Origin: Devosia nitrariae
GTDB taxonomy: Bacteria; Pseudomonadota; Alphaproteobacteria; Rhizobiales; Devosiaceae
DNA: 64,000 nucleotides
Direction of reading: 5' to 3'
Assembly: GCF_030160115.1 (NCBI RefSeq)
Contig: NZ_BSNS01000002.1
Coordinates: 62,001-126,000 of the forward strand
Each line of letters starts with the position of its first letter. Within the stretch, counting starts at the first letter, position 1. Below, one piece after another: positions 8,807 to 17,423 of this stretch. A model generated the notes under the pieces. The model was given only the letters and a program-made list of their open reading frames with translations. It was not told where the DNA came from and searched no databases. A program made the position numbers and the translations under genes.

Positions 8807-9563
8807 ATGACCTTCTTTTCCGACACCTGGACCGTGTTTTCGCGTGCCATGAGACTGTCGCTGCGCGAGCCGCTGTGGGTGATCATCGGCATTACCCAGC
8901 CCATCCTCTACCTGACCCGGGCCGCTGCTGGAGCGGGTGGCGAGCACGCCGGGATTTCCGCCGGGGGACGCGTGGGTGGTGTTCGTGCCAGGCCTCTTGG
9001 TGCAGCTCGGCATTTTCGGCGGGCTTTTCGTCGGCTTCGGCATCATCGCAGAGTGGCGCGCGGGGGTGATCGACCGGATGATGGTGACGCCCGCCAGCCG
9101 GACGGCACTGATCGCCGGGCGCGTGCTGCGCGACGTCGTCGTGCTGGTGGCGCAGGCGATCATCCTCATCTCCTGCGCTTTCCTCTTTGGGCTCCGGGTG
9201 CCGCTCTGGGCAATCGCTGCCGGCCTGGTGCTGATTGGTCTGTTGGGGGCCGCCTTCTCGTTCCTCTCCTATGCCTTCGGACTGATCACCAAGAGCGAGG
9301 ATGCCTTCGCACCGCTGGTCAACTCGCTGGCGCTCCCGGTGCTGCTGCTCTCGGGCATCCTGTTGCCGATGAGCCTGGCGCCGGCCTGGCTGCAGGCGCT
9401 GGCCAGCATCAATCCGTTCAAGCACGTCGTCGACGCGCTGCGGGCGATCTTTCGCGGCGAGATCGGCACGCCGGAGGTGGCGCTCGGCGTCGCCCTCGCG
9501 GCGGTGCTGGTGGTGCTCGGAGCCTGGTTCGGCAATCGGGTGTTCGAGGGGCAGACGAAATAG
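8807..9563 (+). pseudogene. ABC-2 permease, frameshifted (DrrB-type)
   Basis: Membrane partner of the preceding ATPase, broken in this sequence. From the ATG at 8807 the frame reads MTFFSDTWTVFSRAMRLSLR and continues to QPILYLT, ending at 8917. The protein then continues in another frame from 8919 (GPLLERVASTPG) through a normal ABC-2 permease with five more hydrophobic segments to the stop at 9563. Family members usually read YL-x-LFGPLL here, so about five bases seem to be missing after 8917. Upstream AAAGGAC supports the start. It could be a real deletion or a sequencing error. If real, the exporter is inactive unless a shorter product from an internal start works. Confidence 0.75.
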
Positions 9564-9628
9564 GCATCCCCTTCCATGCCTCCTCGGCCAACGTCTGCGC
9601 GCTGCCGAGGGGCGGATGAGGGTGCGAT

Positions 9629-11020
9629 CTACATCTCGGCTTCGGTGAAGATCCGGCTGAGGTCACCGCCCCATTCGCCGCGGTACTTCTTGAGCCAATA
9701 TTCGGCGCGGGTTTCGTCGCGCTGGATAATCTCCTCGAGCGGCGCGAGGTAGATGCTTTCGTCCTCGCCTTTGTCGTTCAGAACGTTGCGGCGAATGAGG
9801 CCGGCGCTGGCGATGCCGACAATTTCGCGGGCGGCGTCCTTAACGTCGCCAAAACGCAGAATGTCGCCGGGCCAAGGCGTGCGCAAAGCGGTCACCGGCA
9901 CCTGCTCGCGCAGGGTCTGGCGCTCCTCGGCGGTCCACTCGGACACCAGTTCCCAGGCGGCCTCGAGCGCCACATCGTCATAAAGCAGTCCTGTCCACAG
10001 GGCCGAAAGCGCCGCAACCGAAGCGGCGTCGCCCATGTCGGCGCCGCGCATCTCGAGGAACTGCTTCAGGCGCACCTCGGGAAAGAGCGTCGAGAGATGG
10101 TTTTCCCAATCCTTGATCGTCGGCTTCGCGCCCGGCAACTGCGGCAATTTTCCATCGAGGAAGCGGCGGAAGTCCTCGCCGGCCACGTTGACGTACTGGC
10201 CATCGCGGATGATGAAGTACATAGGCACGTCGAGCGCGTAGTCTGCATAGCGTTCGAACCCGAACCCCTCCTCGAAGACGAAGGGCAACATGCCGGTACG
10301 ATCGGGGTCGGTGTTGAGCCAGATGTGCGACCGGTAGGAGAGGTAGCCGCTCTCGCCGCCGTCGATGAACGGCGAATTGGCAAAGAGCGCGGTGACGACC
10401 GGCTGCAGGGCGAGGGAGACTCGGAGCTTGCGGACCATGTCGGCTTCCGAAGAAAAATCGACATTGGTCTGGACGGTTGCCGAGCGGAACATCATCGATG
10501 TGCCGAGCGTGCCCGTCTTGCCCATATAGGGCGCCATGATGGCGTAACGGGATTTGGGCATGGCCGGCATTTCGGCGACCTGCCAAAGCGGAGTGACGCC
10601 GAGCCCGAGGAAGTGGATGTCGAGGGCCGACCCCACTTTCTTGGAAACACGCATATGCTCTGCCATCTCGGCCGCCGTGCCATGGATGTCCCGCTGGGGT
10701 GAGCCTGAGAGCTCGAACTGGCCGCCGGGCTCAAGCGAGATGCCGCCGGCGATCTCGTCGTTGCGCATGCCGATAGGATGTTCGCGGTCATAGAAGTAAT
10801 GCCAGCCCGTCTCCTGGCGCACGCCCTCGAGGAGCGACGCGACGCCGTCGGGACCGCCATAAGCGACCGGGCGCAACGGGTTGGTGTGGAACAGGTGTTT
10901 CTCGTGCTCGGTGCCGATGCGCCACTCTTCCCGCGGCTTACAGCCGCTGGACATGGCCTCGATGAGATCGGCGCGCGATTCTATGGGAGGAGAATTGATG
11001 TCGGCATCGGCACCGGCCAT
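9629..11020 (-). CDS. gshA: Glutamate-cysteine ligase
   Basis: First enzyme of glutathione synthesis; it joins glutamate and cysteine at the cost of ATP. The 463-residue protein belongs to the GCS2 (plant/alphaproteobacterial) class, shown by WRIGTEHEKHLF near residues 35-46, EPGGQFELSGSP near 97-108, SATVQTNVDFSSE and RSHIWLNTDPDR. The ATG at 11020 follows AGAGG; a TTG seven codons upstream is less likely. It is a single-gene unit. Glutathione would also serve the glutaredoxin-type arsenate reductase at the left end. Confidence 0.94.
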   Translation of the reverse strand: MAGADADINSPPIESRADLIEAMSSGCKPREEWRIGTEHEKHLFHTNPLRPVAYGGPDGVASLLEGVRQETGWHYFYDREHPIGMRNDEIAGGISLEPGGQFELSGSPQRDIHGTAAEMAEHMRVSKKVGSALDIHFLGLGVTPLWQVAEMPAMPKSRYAIMAPYMGKTGTLGTSMMFRSATVQTNVDFSSEADMVRKLRVSLALQPVVTALFANSPFIDGGESGYLSYRSHIWLNTDPDRTGMLPFVFEEGFGFERYADYALDVPMYFIIRDGQYVNVAGEDFRRFLDGKLPQLPGAKPTIKDWENHLSTLFPEVRLKQFLEMRGADMGDAASVAALSALWTGLLYDDVALEAAWELVSEWTAEERQTLREQVPVTALRTPWPGDILRFGDVKDAAREIVGIASAGLIRRNVLNDKGEDESIYLAPLEEIIQRDETRAEYWLKKYRGEWGGDLSRIFTEAEM

Positions 11021-11091
11021 GGAGACCTCTAGGGTGGGCAAGAAGAACTGGCCCGGAACATATCGGCTGTCCGGCCGGCGTCAATCGCCTT

Positions 11092-11841
11092 TTATCGCCA
11101 ATCGCCGATGATTGCCTGGACAATGGCGAGGGCGGCGACGGAGGCCGTGTCGGCGCGCAGGATTCTCGGACCCAAACTCACAGGCACCACATAGGGTTGC
11201 GCGTGGAGGAGCGTTCGCTCCTCGGGAGAAAAGCCACCTTCCGGGCCGATCAACAGGCCGACAGGCTGGCCGGCGAGAGCCTTGATCGCGTGAACCGGAC
11301 TTGCGGAGGCCTCGGCCTCATCGGCAAGAATGAGGCGACGGCCGCCATGCTCGCCAGTCCAGCCGGCGATCAGGCGTTCAAGCGTCGTCTCGGGCCTCAC
11401 CTGCGGAACCGAGAGCACCTCGCACTGCTCGGCGGCCTCTATGGCGTTGGCCACTAGCCGCTCGTGCTTCAAGCGCGAAACCTGGGTAAAGCGGGTGAGG
11501 ACCGGCTGGATGATTCCCGCTCCCATTTCGGTGGCCTTCTGCACCACATAGTCGAGCCGTTCGGTCTTCAAGGGCGCAAAGCCGTACCAAAGGTCGGAAG
11601 GCGGTGTCTGCGGAGCGATGAACTCGACGAGCTCGAGGTCAACGGCCTTCTTGGCATCACCGGTAAGACGGGCAAGCCAGGCGCCGTCGCGGCCGTTGAA
11701 CAGCACGACCTCATCGCCGACCGTCTTCCTCAGCACCGCCGCCAGATAGAGCGACTGGTCCTTGCCGAGGGTCAGCGCCGCTCCGGCGGCAAGATCGGCC
11801 TCGACATAGAGGCGTGGAAGGGAGGCATGGGTGCGAGGCAT
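11092..11841 (-). CDS. rsmE: 16S rRNA (uracil1498-N3)-methyltransferase
   Basis: SPOUT-fold methyltransferase that modifies U1498 of 16S rRNA. The protein is 249 residues, as usual for RsmE. The trefoil-knot SAM site is visible as LLIGPEGGFSPEE (about 201-213) and LGPRILRADTASVAAL (about 227-242). It lies upstream of gshA on the same strand with a 71-base gap, the order seen in many related genomes, and diverges from ubiA. Confidence 0.95.
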   Translation of the reverse strand: MPRTHASLPRLYVEADLAAGAALTLGKDQSLYLAAVLRKTVGDEVVLFNGRDGAWLARLTGDAKKAVDLELVEFIAPQTPPSDLWYGFAPLKTERLDYVVQKATEMGAGIIQPVLTRFTQVSRLKHERLVANAIEAAEQCEVLSVPQVRPETTLERLIAGWTGEHGGRRLILADEAEASASPVHAIKALAGQPVGLLIGPEGGFSPEERTLLHAQPYVVPVSLGPRILRADTASVAALAIVQAIIGDWR

Positions 11842-12013
11842 TGACTTCCGGCGGCGGGCGGTTAGTGGTTCGAGTGCATAGGATGCGATAGTCCATCCCT
11901 GGTGTCACCCCGGCGAGGGCCAGAGCGCGTCGGGCTGGGTTAGGACCTCCGGCTGACAGTCACGGGTGGAGCAGTATCGCTTTCCGGCAAAGACTTTCGG
12001 AGGCAAACCGCCC

Positions 12014-12946
12014 ATGGCCACTCCCACCGATCCCGGCTCTGTCGCAGACGCCCAGCGCGGCAACTGGGTGGACAGCTATGCTCCCGGTTGGCTGAAGCCT
12101 TATGCGCGGCTGGCGCGGTGGGATCGGCCGATCGGGGTCTACTTGCTGTTCTGGCCATGCGCGTGGTCGCTGGCGCTGGCGGCGGTGCGCCAGCCGGCAA
12201 ACGGGTTCGATGCCGTCGCGCTCATCTATTGCTTCGTGGGCGCCGTGCTGATGCGCGGGGCCGGCTGCACCTTCAACGATATCGTCGACCGCGACATCGA
12301 CATGAAGGTCGCGCGCACGCGGCTGCGCCCGATTCCGTCCGGACAGCTGACGACGCGCAATGCGGTAATTTTCCTCGTGGCGCAGGCACTTCTGGCGTTC
12401 CTCATCCTCATCCAATTCAATACGTTCACCGTCGCCATCGGCATCGCCTCGCTGGTACTCGTTGCCGTCTATCCGTTCATGAAGCGAGTGACCTGGTGGC
12501 CGCAGCTCTTTCTCGGGCTCGCCTTCTCCTGGGGGGCGCTCGTCGGCTGGAGCTCGCAGACCAGCAGCATCGGACCGGCCCCGCTCTTGCTCTATCTCGG
12601 CTGCATCCTCTGGACGATCGGCTATGACACCATCTATGCGCTGCAGGACATCGAGGATGACGCCCTGATCGGGGTCAAGTCCACCGCACGGCTCTTCGGA
12701 GAGAACGTCAAGCCCATCGTCGGCCTCTTCTATGCGGCGACCGTCGCCTGCTGGCTGGCGGCTGGGTTCGTTTCCGGGGCGGGCTGGGTTCTGGCGCTCG
12801 GGCTCGTACCTGTCGCGGCGATGCTCGCCTGGCAGGTCATGACCCTGGATGCGAGGGCGCCGGCGAACGCATACAATCGATTCTACTCGAACCACTATGT
12901 GGGACTGGTGCTGACCGGGGCGATCCTGTTGGAATGGATGTTCTAG
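12014..12946 (+). CDS. ubiA: 4-hydroxybenzoate polyprenyltransferase
   Basis: Membrane enzyme that attaches the polyprenyl tail to 4-hydroxybenzoate in ubiquinone synthesis. The 310-residue protein has about eight membrane segments and both Asp-rich motifs: NDIVDRDID (residues 88-96) and DTIYALQDIEDD (205-216). The start at 12014 follows GGAGG at a 10-base distance; a longer frame from 11966 is unlikely. The next gene begins inside its last codons. Confidence 0.95.
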   Translation: MATPTDPGSVADAQRGNWVDSYAPGWLKPYARLARWDRPIGVYLLFWPCAWSLALAAVRQPANGFDAVALIYCFVGAVLMRGAGCTFNDIVDRDIDMKVARTRLRPIPSGQLTTRNAVIFLVAQALLAFLILIQFNTFTVAIGIASLVLVAVYPFMKRVTWWPQLFLGLAFSWGALVGWSSQTSSIGPAPLLLYLGCILWTIGYDTIYALQDIEDDALIGVKSTARLFGENVKPIVGLFYAATVACWLAAGFVSGAGWVLALGLVPVAAMLAWQVMTLDARAPANAYNRFYSNHYVGLVLTGAILLEWMF

Positions 12947-13773
12947 ATTCGATGACCGCCATGGATGCACAGCTCCACCAAGCGCCCAGCTCCCTGCCCG
13001 TGATCAACATGTTTTGGATCGGACCGCAGATCGGCCTCATCGAACGGCTCTCGATGGTGTCATTCCTGGCGGCCGGGCACAGCGTCCAGCTGCACGCCTA
13101 TGACGAGGTCGCCGGGTTGCCGGAGGGCGTGACGCTGGTTGACGCCGACTTGACGGTGGAAAGGGACTATGGGCTTTCGCTGCTGGGCGGGCGCCGGGGG
13201 GCGCCTGCAATACTGGCCGATTATTTCCGCATGGCACTTCAGTTGAAGGGTGCGGGCATATGGGCGGACGCCGACATGCTCTGCGTAAAACCGCTCACCA
13301 TCGTCCCGCACGAGCCACTATTCGGGTTGCACAGCCCGCAGACCATCAACAACGCCATAGTCTACCTACCGCCGGATTCGCCCATCGCCGCCGATATCAT
13401 CGCCGGGTTCGCGCCCAACGCGATCCCCAAATGGCTCAATTTCAACCGTAAGCGGCAGCTCTGGACCAAGCGGCTCATAGGGCAGAACATCGCCCCCACA
13501 GACCACTTCTGGACAACATTCGGGCCGCAAGCGCTGACAGAACTGGCAAAGACATACCGAGTGTTCGATCTCGCCGCGCCCATCGACGTCTTCTATCCCT
13601 ACAACCACCACCGCGCCTTCGAGGTCCTGCTACCAGAGACCGACATTGCGCAGTTCATGACGGAGAGAACTCTCTGCGTTCATTTGTGGAACAACGAACT
13701 GAAGAGCGTGCGCGATGAACAGCCGGCATCGACCTCGGCGATCGGCCGGCTGCTGACGGCTTATGGGCTATAA
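12934..13773 (+). CDS. Glycosyltransferase with DXD motif (GT32-like)
   Basis: Likely transfers a sugar to a surface glycan or lipid. In the 279-residue protein the region VINMFWIGPQIG (24-35) followed by ADYFRMALQLKGAGIWADAD (95-114, with the DAD metal motif) is typical of the capsular/GT32-like sugar transferase superfamily. A C-terminal VHLWNNE matches the family's conserved histidine. Start codons at 12934, 12952 and 12961 are all possible; the first overlaps ubiA by 13 bases. The donor and acceptor are unknown. Confidence 0.75.
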   Translation: MDVLDSMTAMDAQLHQAPSSLPVINMFWIGPQIGLIERLSMVSFLAAGHSVQLHAYDEVAGLPEGVTLVDADLTVERDYGLSLLGGRRGAPAILADYFRMALQLKGAGIWADADMLCVKPLTIVPHEPLFGLHSPQTINNAIVYLPPDSPIAADIIAGFAPNAIPKWLNFNRKRQLWTKRLIGQNIAPTDHFWTTFGPQALTELAKTYRVFDLAAPIDVFYPYNHHRAFEVLLPETDIAQFMTERTLCVHLWNNELKSVRDEQPASTSAIGRLLTAYGL

Positions 13774-13776
13774 ACC

Positions 13777-13806
13777 AAAAAGCCGGCCGCACCACCGACC
13801 GGCTTT
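13777..13806. terminator. Bidirectional rho-independent terminator
   Basis: AAAAAGCCGG and CCGGCTTT form a stem flanked by A-run and T-run between two convergent genes (stops at 13773 and 13837). It can end transcription from both sides. Confidence 0.7.
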
Positions 13807-13836
13807 AGGGCTCTCTGGAGGAAAGGGGCCCGGCGC

Positions 13837-14355
13837 TTAGTTGGCGCCGGTCTTGCCGCCGGGCTTGCGGCGGTTGAGGAAGCGGGGGCGGCGGTTGGCA
13901 TCGGCGGCGAACCTGCGGCGCGCCGAGCGGGCGCCGACCATCACGCCATCGACCTGCTGGGAATAGGGCAGATAATTGCCGTCGCCGGCCTTGATAAGGA
14001 GCGGCAGGCGCAGTTTCTTGCCCCAGTTCTGCCACTCGGCAACGACATTGAGGTTACCGATTTCCTCGAACACCTGATAGCTGAGCTCGGCATCCGAATG
14101 CACAAGCTCGATGGTGGAGCGCAGTACCCCTTCCTCGGAGATGGCGGTGGCCACGGCCACGCCGATGAATTCGTCGACCGGCACCTTGACCTTAATGGCA
14201 ACTCCGCTCTTTTCGAGCGTCTTGCGCACGGTGACCGTCTTGACCGGCTCGCGAGGGCCATTGTCGTTGGCCGCAATGAACCGGCGGTTCGCGACCTCGG
14301 GTTTAGCAAAAGCCAGGACGACGGCTGCGCCTTCGATCTCAACGCCACGGACCAT
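13837..14355 (-). CDS. Conserved hypothetical protein (possibly DUF6101)
   Basis: A 172-residue basic protein of unknown function. The middle part (about 40-140) alternates strands with patterns such as VKTVTVRKTLEKSGVAIKVK and a stretch reading LSYQVFEEIGNLNVVAEWQN. The C-terminus is arginine-rich. There is no signal peptide or membrane segment. The ATG at 14355 follows AGGAAGG; an upstream TTG is unlikely. It sits alone between a terminator and a small membrane-protein gene. The DUF6101 link is from memory and uncertain. Confidence 0.6.
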   Translation of the reverse strand: MVRGVEIEGAAVVLAFAKPEVANRRFIAANDNGPREPVKTVTVRKTLEKSGVAIKVKVPVDEFIGVAVATAISEEGVLRSTIELVHSDAELSYQVFEEIGNLNVVAEWQNWGKKLRLPLLIKAGDGNYLPYSQQVDGVMVGARSARRRFAADANRRPRFLNRRKPGGKTGAN

Positions 14356-14541
14356 AGTGGATAACCTTCCTGTCAACTTCCGAGAGCTTCGGTTTGCCGT
14401 GCTCTCTTTTATGGCTCCATCCTAGCGCGCCGCCTTACCGCCCGGCTTAAGAAGTTCGGTTAAGTTTACGTTGTTTTGCGGGAGGGTTAGCGGGTTCTGA
14501 CCGGCTGTAAGGGCAAGTTAACTCATTGAAATCGTAAGACG

Positions 14542-14715
14542 TTAACCAGAGCGCTCCAGCGCATCGCGCGCGTACGCCGGGACTTTGCCTGTCGAGCCAG
14601 ACGCAGGTGCTCTGGACCCCGAAATGCCGTTCCAAATCACTGCAGCGGCGACAAAAATCAACAACCAGGACAACAGCGCCAGCCCTATGATGATCCAGAT
14701 CCTGTAGCGACTCAT
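14542..14715 (-). CDS. Small single-span membrane protein
   Basis: A 57-residue protein starting MSRYRIWIIIGLALLSWLLI, with one membrane segment (about residues 6-28) and a short polar tail. The start is supported by a very strong Shine-Dalgarno, GGAGGTGG, 5 bases upstream. No family is recognised. It diverges from cysQ. Confidence 0.6.
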   Translation of the reverse strand: MSRYRIWIIIGLALLSWLLIFVAAAVIWNGISGSRAPASGSTGKVPAYARDALERSG

Positions 14716-14873
14716 GGGGCCACCTCCGATCCCAGCAGAGACCCGCGGAGTAACCCGATCATTTATGAGATCCTTAAAATCCCGCCTTCCACAGGCGGGT
14801 GTGGAAAGCGGCTGCCGGCCACGCCCGGCGGGCCTTGCCGCGCCTGACTGCAAAGCCTACAAGCACCTCGAAC

Positions 14874-15710
14874 ATGACCCTTTCCCAACCGAGCCCCGAA
14901 CAGGACCTGGAACTGCTGCGCACCAGCGCCGTCGCCGCCGGGATCATCGCCAGCGGCTATTTCCGCCGCGCGGTCAAGACGTGGGAAAAGGAGAACGCCT
15001 CGCCGGTGAGCGAGGCGGATATCGTGGTCGACAAGTTCTTAATGACGACGCTGACCGCCGCCCGCCCCAGCTATGGATGGCTGAGCGAGGAGACCGCCGA
15101 CAGCCCTGAGCGGCTCGACAGGCCCCGCATCTTCGCCGTCGATCCGATCGATGGCACACGTGGCTTCATCCGCGGGGAAGATAGCTGGACGGTGTCGCTG
15201 GCGGTGGTCGAGGACGGGGTGCCCATCGCCGGCGTCGTCTATGCACCCGCGCGCGACGAGATGTATGATGCCTTTAGCGGGGGTGGGGCGCGGCTCAACG
15301 GCCGGCCAATCGCTCGCAGCCGGCGCGCCGGCGCGCCACCGCTGATCCCGGCGCCAGGCGCGGTGCATCAGGAGATGCAGGCGGCCGGCCTCGACTACAG
15401 GCGCGGACCCGCCTACCCATCCCTCGCCTACCGGCTCGTGCAGGTCGCGACTGGCAGGCTCGACGCGGCCGTGGTACGGCGCGGCGCGCAGGATTGGGAC
15501 ATCGCGGCGGCCGCGATAATCCTTTCGGAAGCCGGCATAGCGTTCAACGACGTCTGCGTGGGAGCCCCGCAATTCAACAAAGCTGAATTGCGCCACGGGG
15601 CGCTTGCTGCGCTTGCCGACATGAGCCTAAAACCCCTCGTCCATGCGGCGCTGATCAAGGTCTATGGCTGCCCGGCCGAGGCCGATCTGCCGCACCTTTC
15701 CATGTCCTGA
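14874..15710 (+). CDS. cysQ: 3'(2'),5'-bisphosphate nucleotidase CysQ (inositol monophosphatase family)
   Basis: Hydrolyses adenosine 3',5'-bisphosphate left over from sulfate assimilation. The 278-residue protein shows the lithium-sensitive phosphatase metal sites: LSEET (70-74), DPIDGTRG (90-97) and WDIAAAAIILSEAG near residues 207-220. Its stop codon overlaps the start of the DUF4170 gene (TGATG), so the pair is translationally coupled. CysQ plus DUF4170 is a fixed pair in Hyphomicrobiales. There, lipid A genes normally follow; here they do not. Confidence 0.88.
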   Translation: MTLSQPSPEQDLELLRTSAVAAGIIASGYFRRAVKTWEKENASPVSEADIVVDKFLMTTLTAARPSYGWLSEETADSPERLDRPRIFAVDPIDGTRGFIRGEDSWTVSLAVVEDGVPIAGVVYAPARDEMYDAFSGGGARLNGRPIARSRRAGAPPLIPAPGAVHQEMQAAGLDYRRGPAYPSLAYRLVQVATGRLDAAVVRRGAQDWDIAAAAIILSEAGIAFNDVCVGAPQFNKAELRHGALAALADMSLKPLVHAALIKVYGCPAEADLPHLSMS

Positions 15711-15964
15711 TGACCGGAACCGACGCCATGACCACCCCAGAACCGCAAAAGCAATTGCTGCACCTCGTCATCGGCGGAGAGCTCTCCGATATCTCGGGAG
15801 TGACCTTTGCCAATCTCGACCAGGTCGACATCGTCGGGGTCTATCCGAACTACGCCGAGGCCTACGACGTCTGGAGGCAGAAGGCTCAGCAGACGGTCGA
15901 CAACGCGCAGACGCGCTACTTCATCGTGCACCTGCACCGGCTTCTCGATCCGGAAGAGAACTAG
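15710..15964 (+). CDS. DUF4170 family protein
   Basis: An 84-residue protein of unknown function. It has the family pattern HLVIGGELSD, then VDIVGVYPNYAEAYDVWR and a C-terminal ARYFIVHLHRLLDP-like segment. The start codon overlaps the cysQ stop by one base; a second ATG lies at 15728. In related genomes this gene sits between cysQ and the Kdo transferase gene waaA, which has led to the idea of a role in lipid A core synthesis. That partner is missing here. Confidence 0.8.
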   Translation: MTGTDAMTTPEPQKQLLHLVIGGELSDISGVTFANLDQVDIVGVYPNYAEAYDVWRQKAQQTVDNAQTRYFIVHLHRLLDPEEN

Positions 15965-15986
15965 GCAAACCGCCGAGGGCGAGCCT

Positions 15987-17132
15987 CTAACTTACCAGCG
16001 CTTCCACAATAGCGCGCAGGGCGCCGGGCTCGCCGATGCGCGCGCGACCGATGTCGGCGAGGCGGTGACGCTCAGCTTCGTCGGAAAGGAGACGGCGCAG
16101 CGCAGCGCCGATGGCATCGGCGTCCGGCGGCACGACGGTCCGGGCAGCATCGAACAATTTCTGTTCATCGCGGAAGCGCGAACGGCGATCGCGTGAGTTG
16201 ATGAAGGTGATGGCGGGCCGGCCCGAACCCAAGGCCTGGACCGTGGCGGTGCCGGCCTGGGACAGCACGATATCGGAAGCGGCAAGCATGTTGCCCATGG
16301 CGCCGCCGCGGGCCATGTGCACGGTCAACCGGCCATCGGTCAACTCACCGAGGTCGGCATTCTCGGCGGTGAGCATGGCGGTGCGCCGCAGTTGCGCCTT
16401 GCGGGCGAGATCGTCGACGTTGATGCCGCCGGCAACCGCCAGGAACACATCGGGCAACACCCCCTCGGGCAAGGTGCGCAGTCCCGCGATCTGCAGGGCG
16501 AAGCTTTCGGCGGTCAGTGCACGGCTGCCCGGCAGGAGGGTGACGGCCAGCGGCCGGGTGCGGCGGGCGCGGGCGTCGTATTCGGCAAAGGGAATGGTGT
16601 CCATCATCACATTGCCGGCGCAACGCGCATCGATGCCGGTTTGCGCGAGCGTTGCGGCGAGATTTTCGGCGCGGCAGAAAACGGTCTTGCAGGCGCGCCT
16701 GATGGCCAGACGCTCGAGGCGCGAATAGAGACGGGCCGCGCCGGTCTTGTAGACGTCGATGTAAAAGAGGTTGCGGTGGCCGGTCATGAGGCCGGCCAGC
16801 ACCCCCACCATATCGCCGACGACGACAATCTCGTCGTACTGTGCGCGGATGCGCGCGAGGAAAGAGAGCGCCGGTCGCACGGTTGTGAAGCCGCCGGTCG
16901 CGATGTCTCGGCGCAGGGATCCGCGCACGTTGCGCCAGCCTTCCGAAGCGAGCGTGGCGCGCGGACCGACAATGGGGCAGACATCTGCGTAGGCGTTGCC
17001 CGCGCCGATCATCGGATAGGCTTCTGCAGCCACATATCCGGGCAGGGAACGGATCAAGGCGGCGGAAATCCAATCCTCGCCGTGTCCGTTGGAAACGAAA
17101 AGGAAGCGGCGGCGGCCTGACGCTGTGGCCAC
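15987..17132 (-). CDS. Lipid-A-disaccharide synthase-related glycosyltransferase
   Basis: A 381-residue GT-B type protein. The N-terminal motif FLFVSNGHGEDWISAALI (residues 9-26) is the signature I associate with the LpxB-related family, in which NGHGED replaces the LpxB glycine loop. The C-terminal half has GNMLAASDIVLSQAGTATVQ and ALGSGRPAITF, the MurG/LpxB-like donor-binding region. The GTG at 17132 is chosen because GGGAAG precedes it and the frame then starts 4 bases after the DUF2093 stop. The substrate is unknown: a lipid-linked sugar is likely, but this is not LpxB itself. Confidence 0.72.
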   Translation of the reverse strand: MATASGRRRFLFVSNGHGEDWISAALIRSLPGYVAAEAYPMIGAGNAYADVCPIVGPRATLASEGWRNVRGSLRRDIATGGFTTVRPALSFLARIRAQYDEIVVVGDMVGVLAGLMTGHRNLFYIDVYKTGAARLYSRLERLAIRRACKTVFCRAENLAATLAQTGIDARCAGNVMMDTIPFAEYDARARRTRPLAVTLLPGSRALTAESFALQIAGLRTLPEGVLPDVFLAVAGGINVDDLARKAQLRRTAMLTAENADLGELTDGRLTVHMARGGAMGNMLAASDIVLSQAGTATVQALGSGRPAITFINSRDRRSRFRDEQKLFDAARTVVPPDADAIGAALRRLLSDEAERHRLADIGRARIGEPGALRAIVEALVS

Positions 17133-17136
17133 GGAC

Positions 17137-17364
17137 CTACTTCCCGAGCTTGTGGCGCCGATAGGCCTCTCCGGCCGTTTCGATGTCGGCATAAGCCTCC
17201 TGCCGTTCGACGCTCCAATAGAAGAGCTCATCGAGCGGGATCGGCCGGCCGGTGATGGCGCAGCGCACGAAACTGCCCGGTCGCAGCACGACATAATCGG
17301 CATCGAGATAGCGCAGTTGCGCCTCGGCGGGGGTGAAACCCTTGTCGAATATGTTCATGGCCAT
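17137..17364 (-). CDS. DUF2093 family protein
   Basis: A 75-residue protein of unknown function, recognisable by the segments DADYVVLRPGSFVRCAITGR (residues 21-40), PIPLDELFYWSVERQEAY (41-58) and a basic tail. It lies between xseA and the LpxB-related gene, all on the minus strand. In many Hyphomicrobiales it lies next to lpxK. The start is the ATG at 17364; an extension to 17427 is not supported. Confidence 0.82.
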   Translation of the reverse strand: MAMNIFDKGFTPAEAQLRYLDADYVVLRPGSFVRCAITGRPIPLDELFYWSVERQEAYADIETAGEAYRRHKLGK

Positions 17365-17423
17365 GACTTTCCTAGTACGCGGTACGCTTCTGCTCCGACC
17401 GATATAGCGCTCCCTGTGCGGTC

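Noticed and set aside
14440..14540. CtrA-type sites (TTAA-N7-TTAA) upstream of the hypothetical gene at 13837-14355
   Set aside because: Several TTAA words are present but none has the required seven-base spacing.
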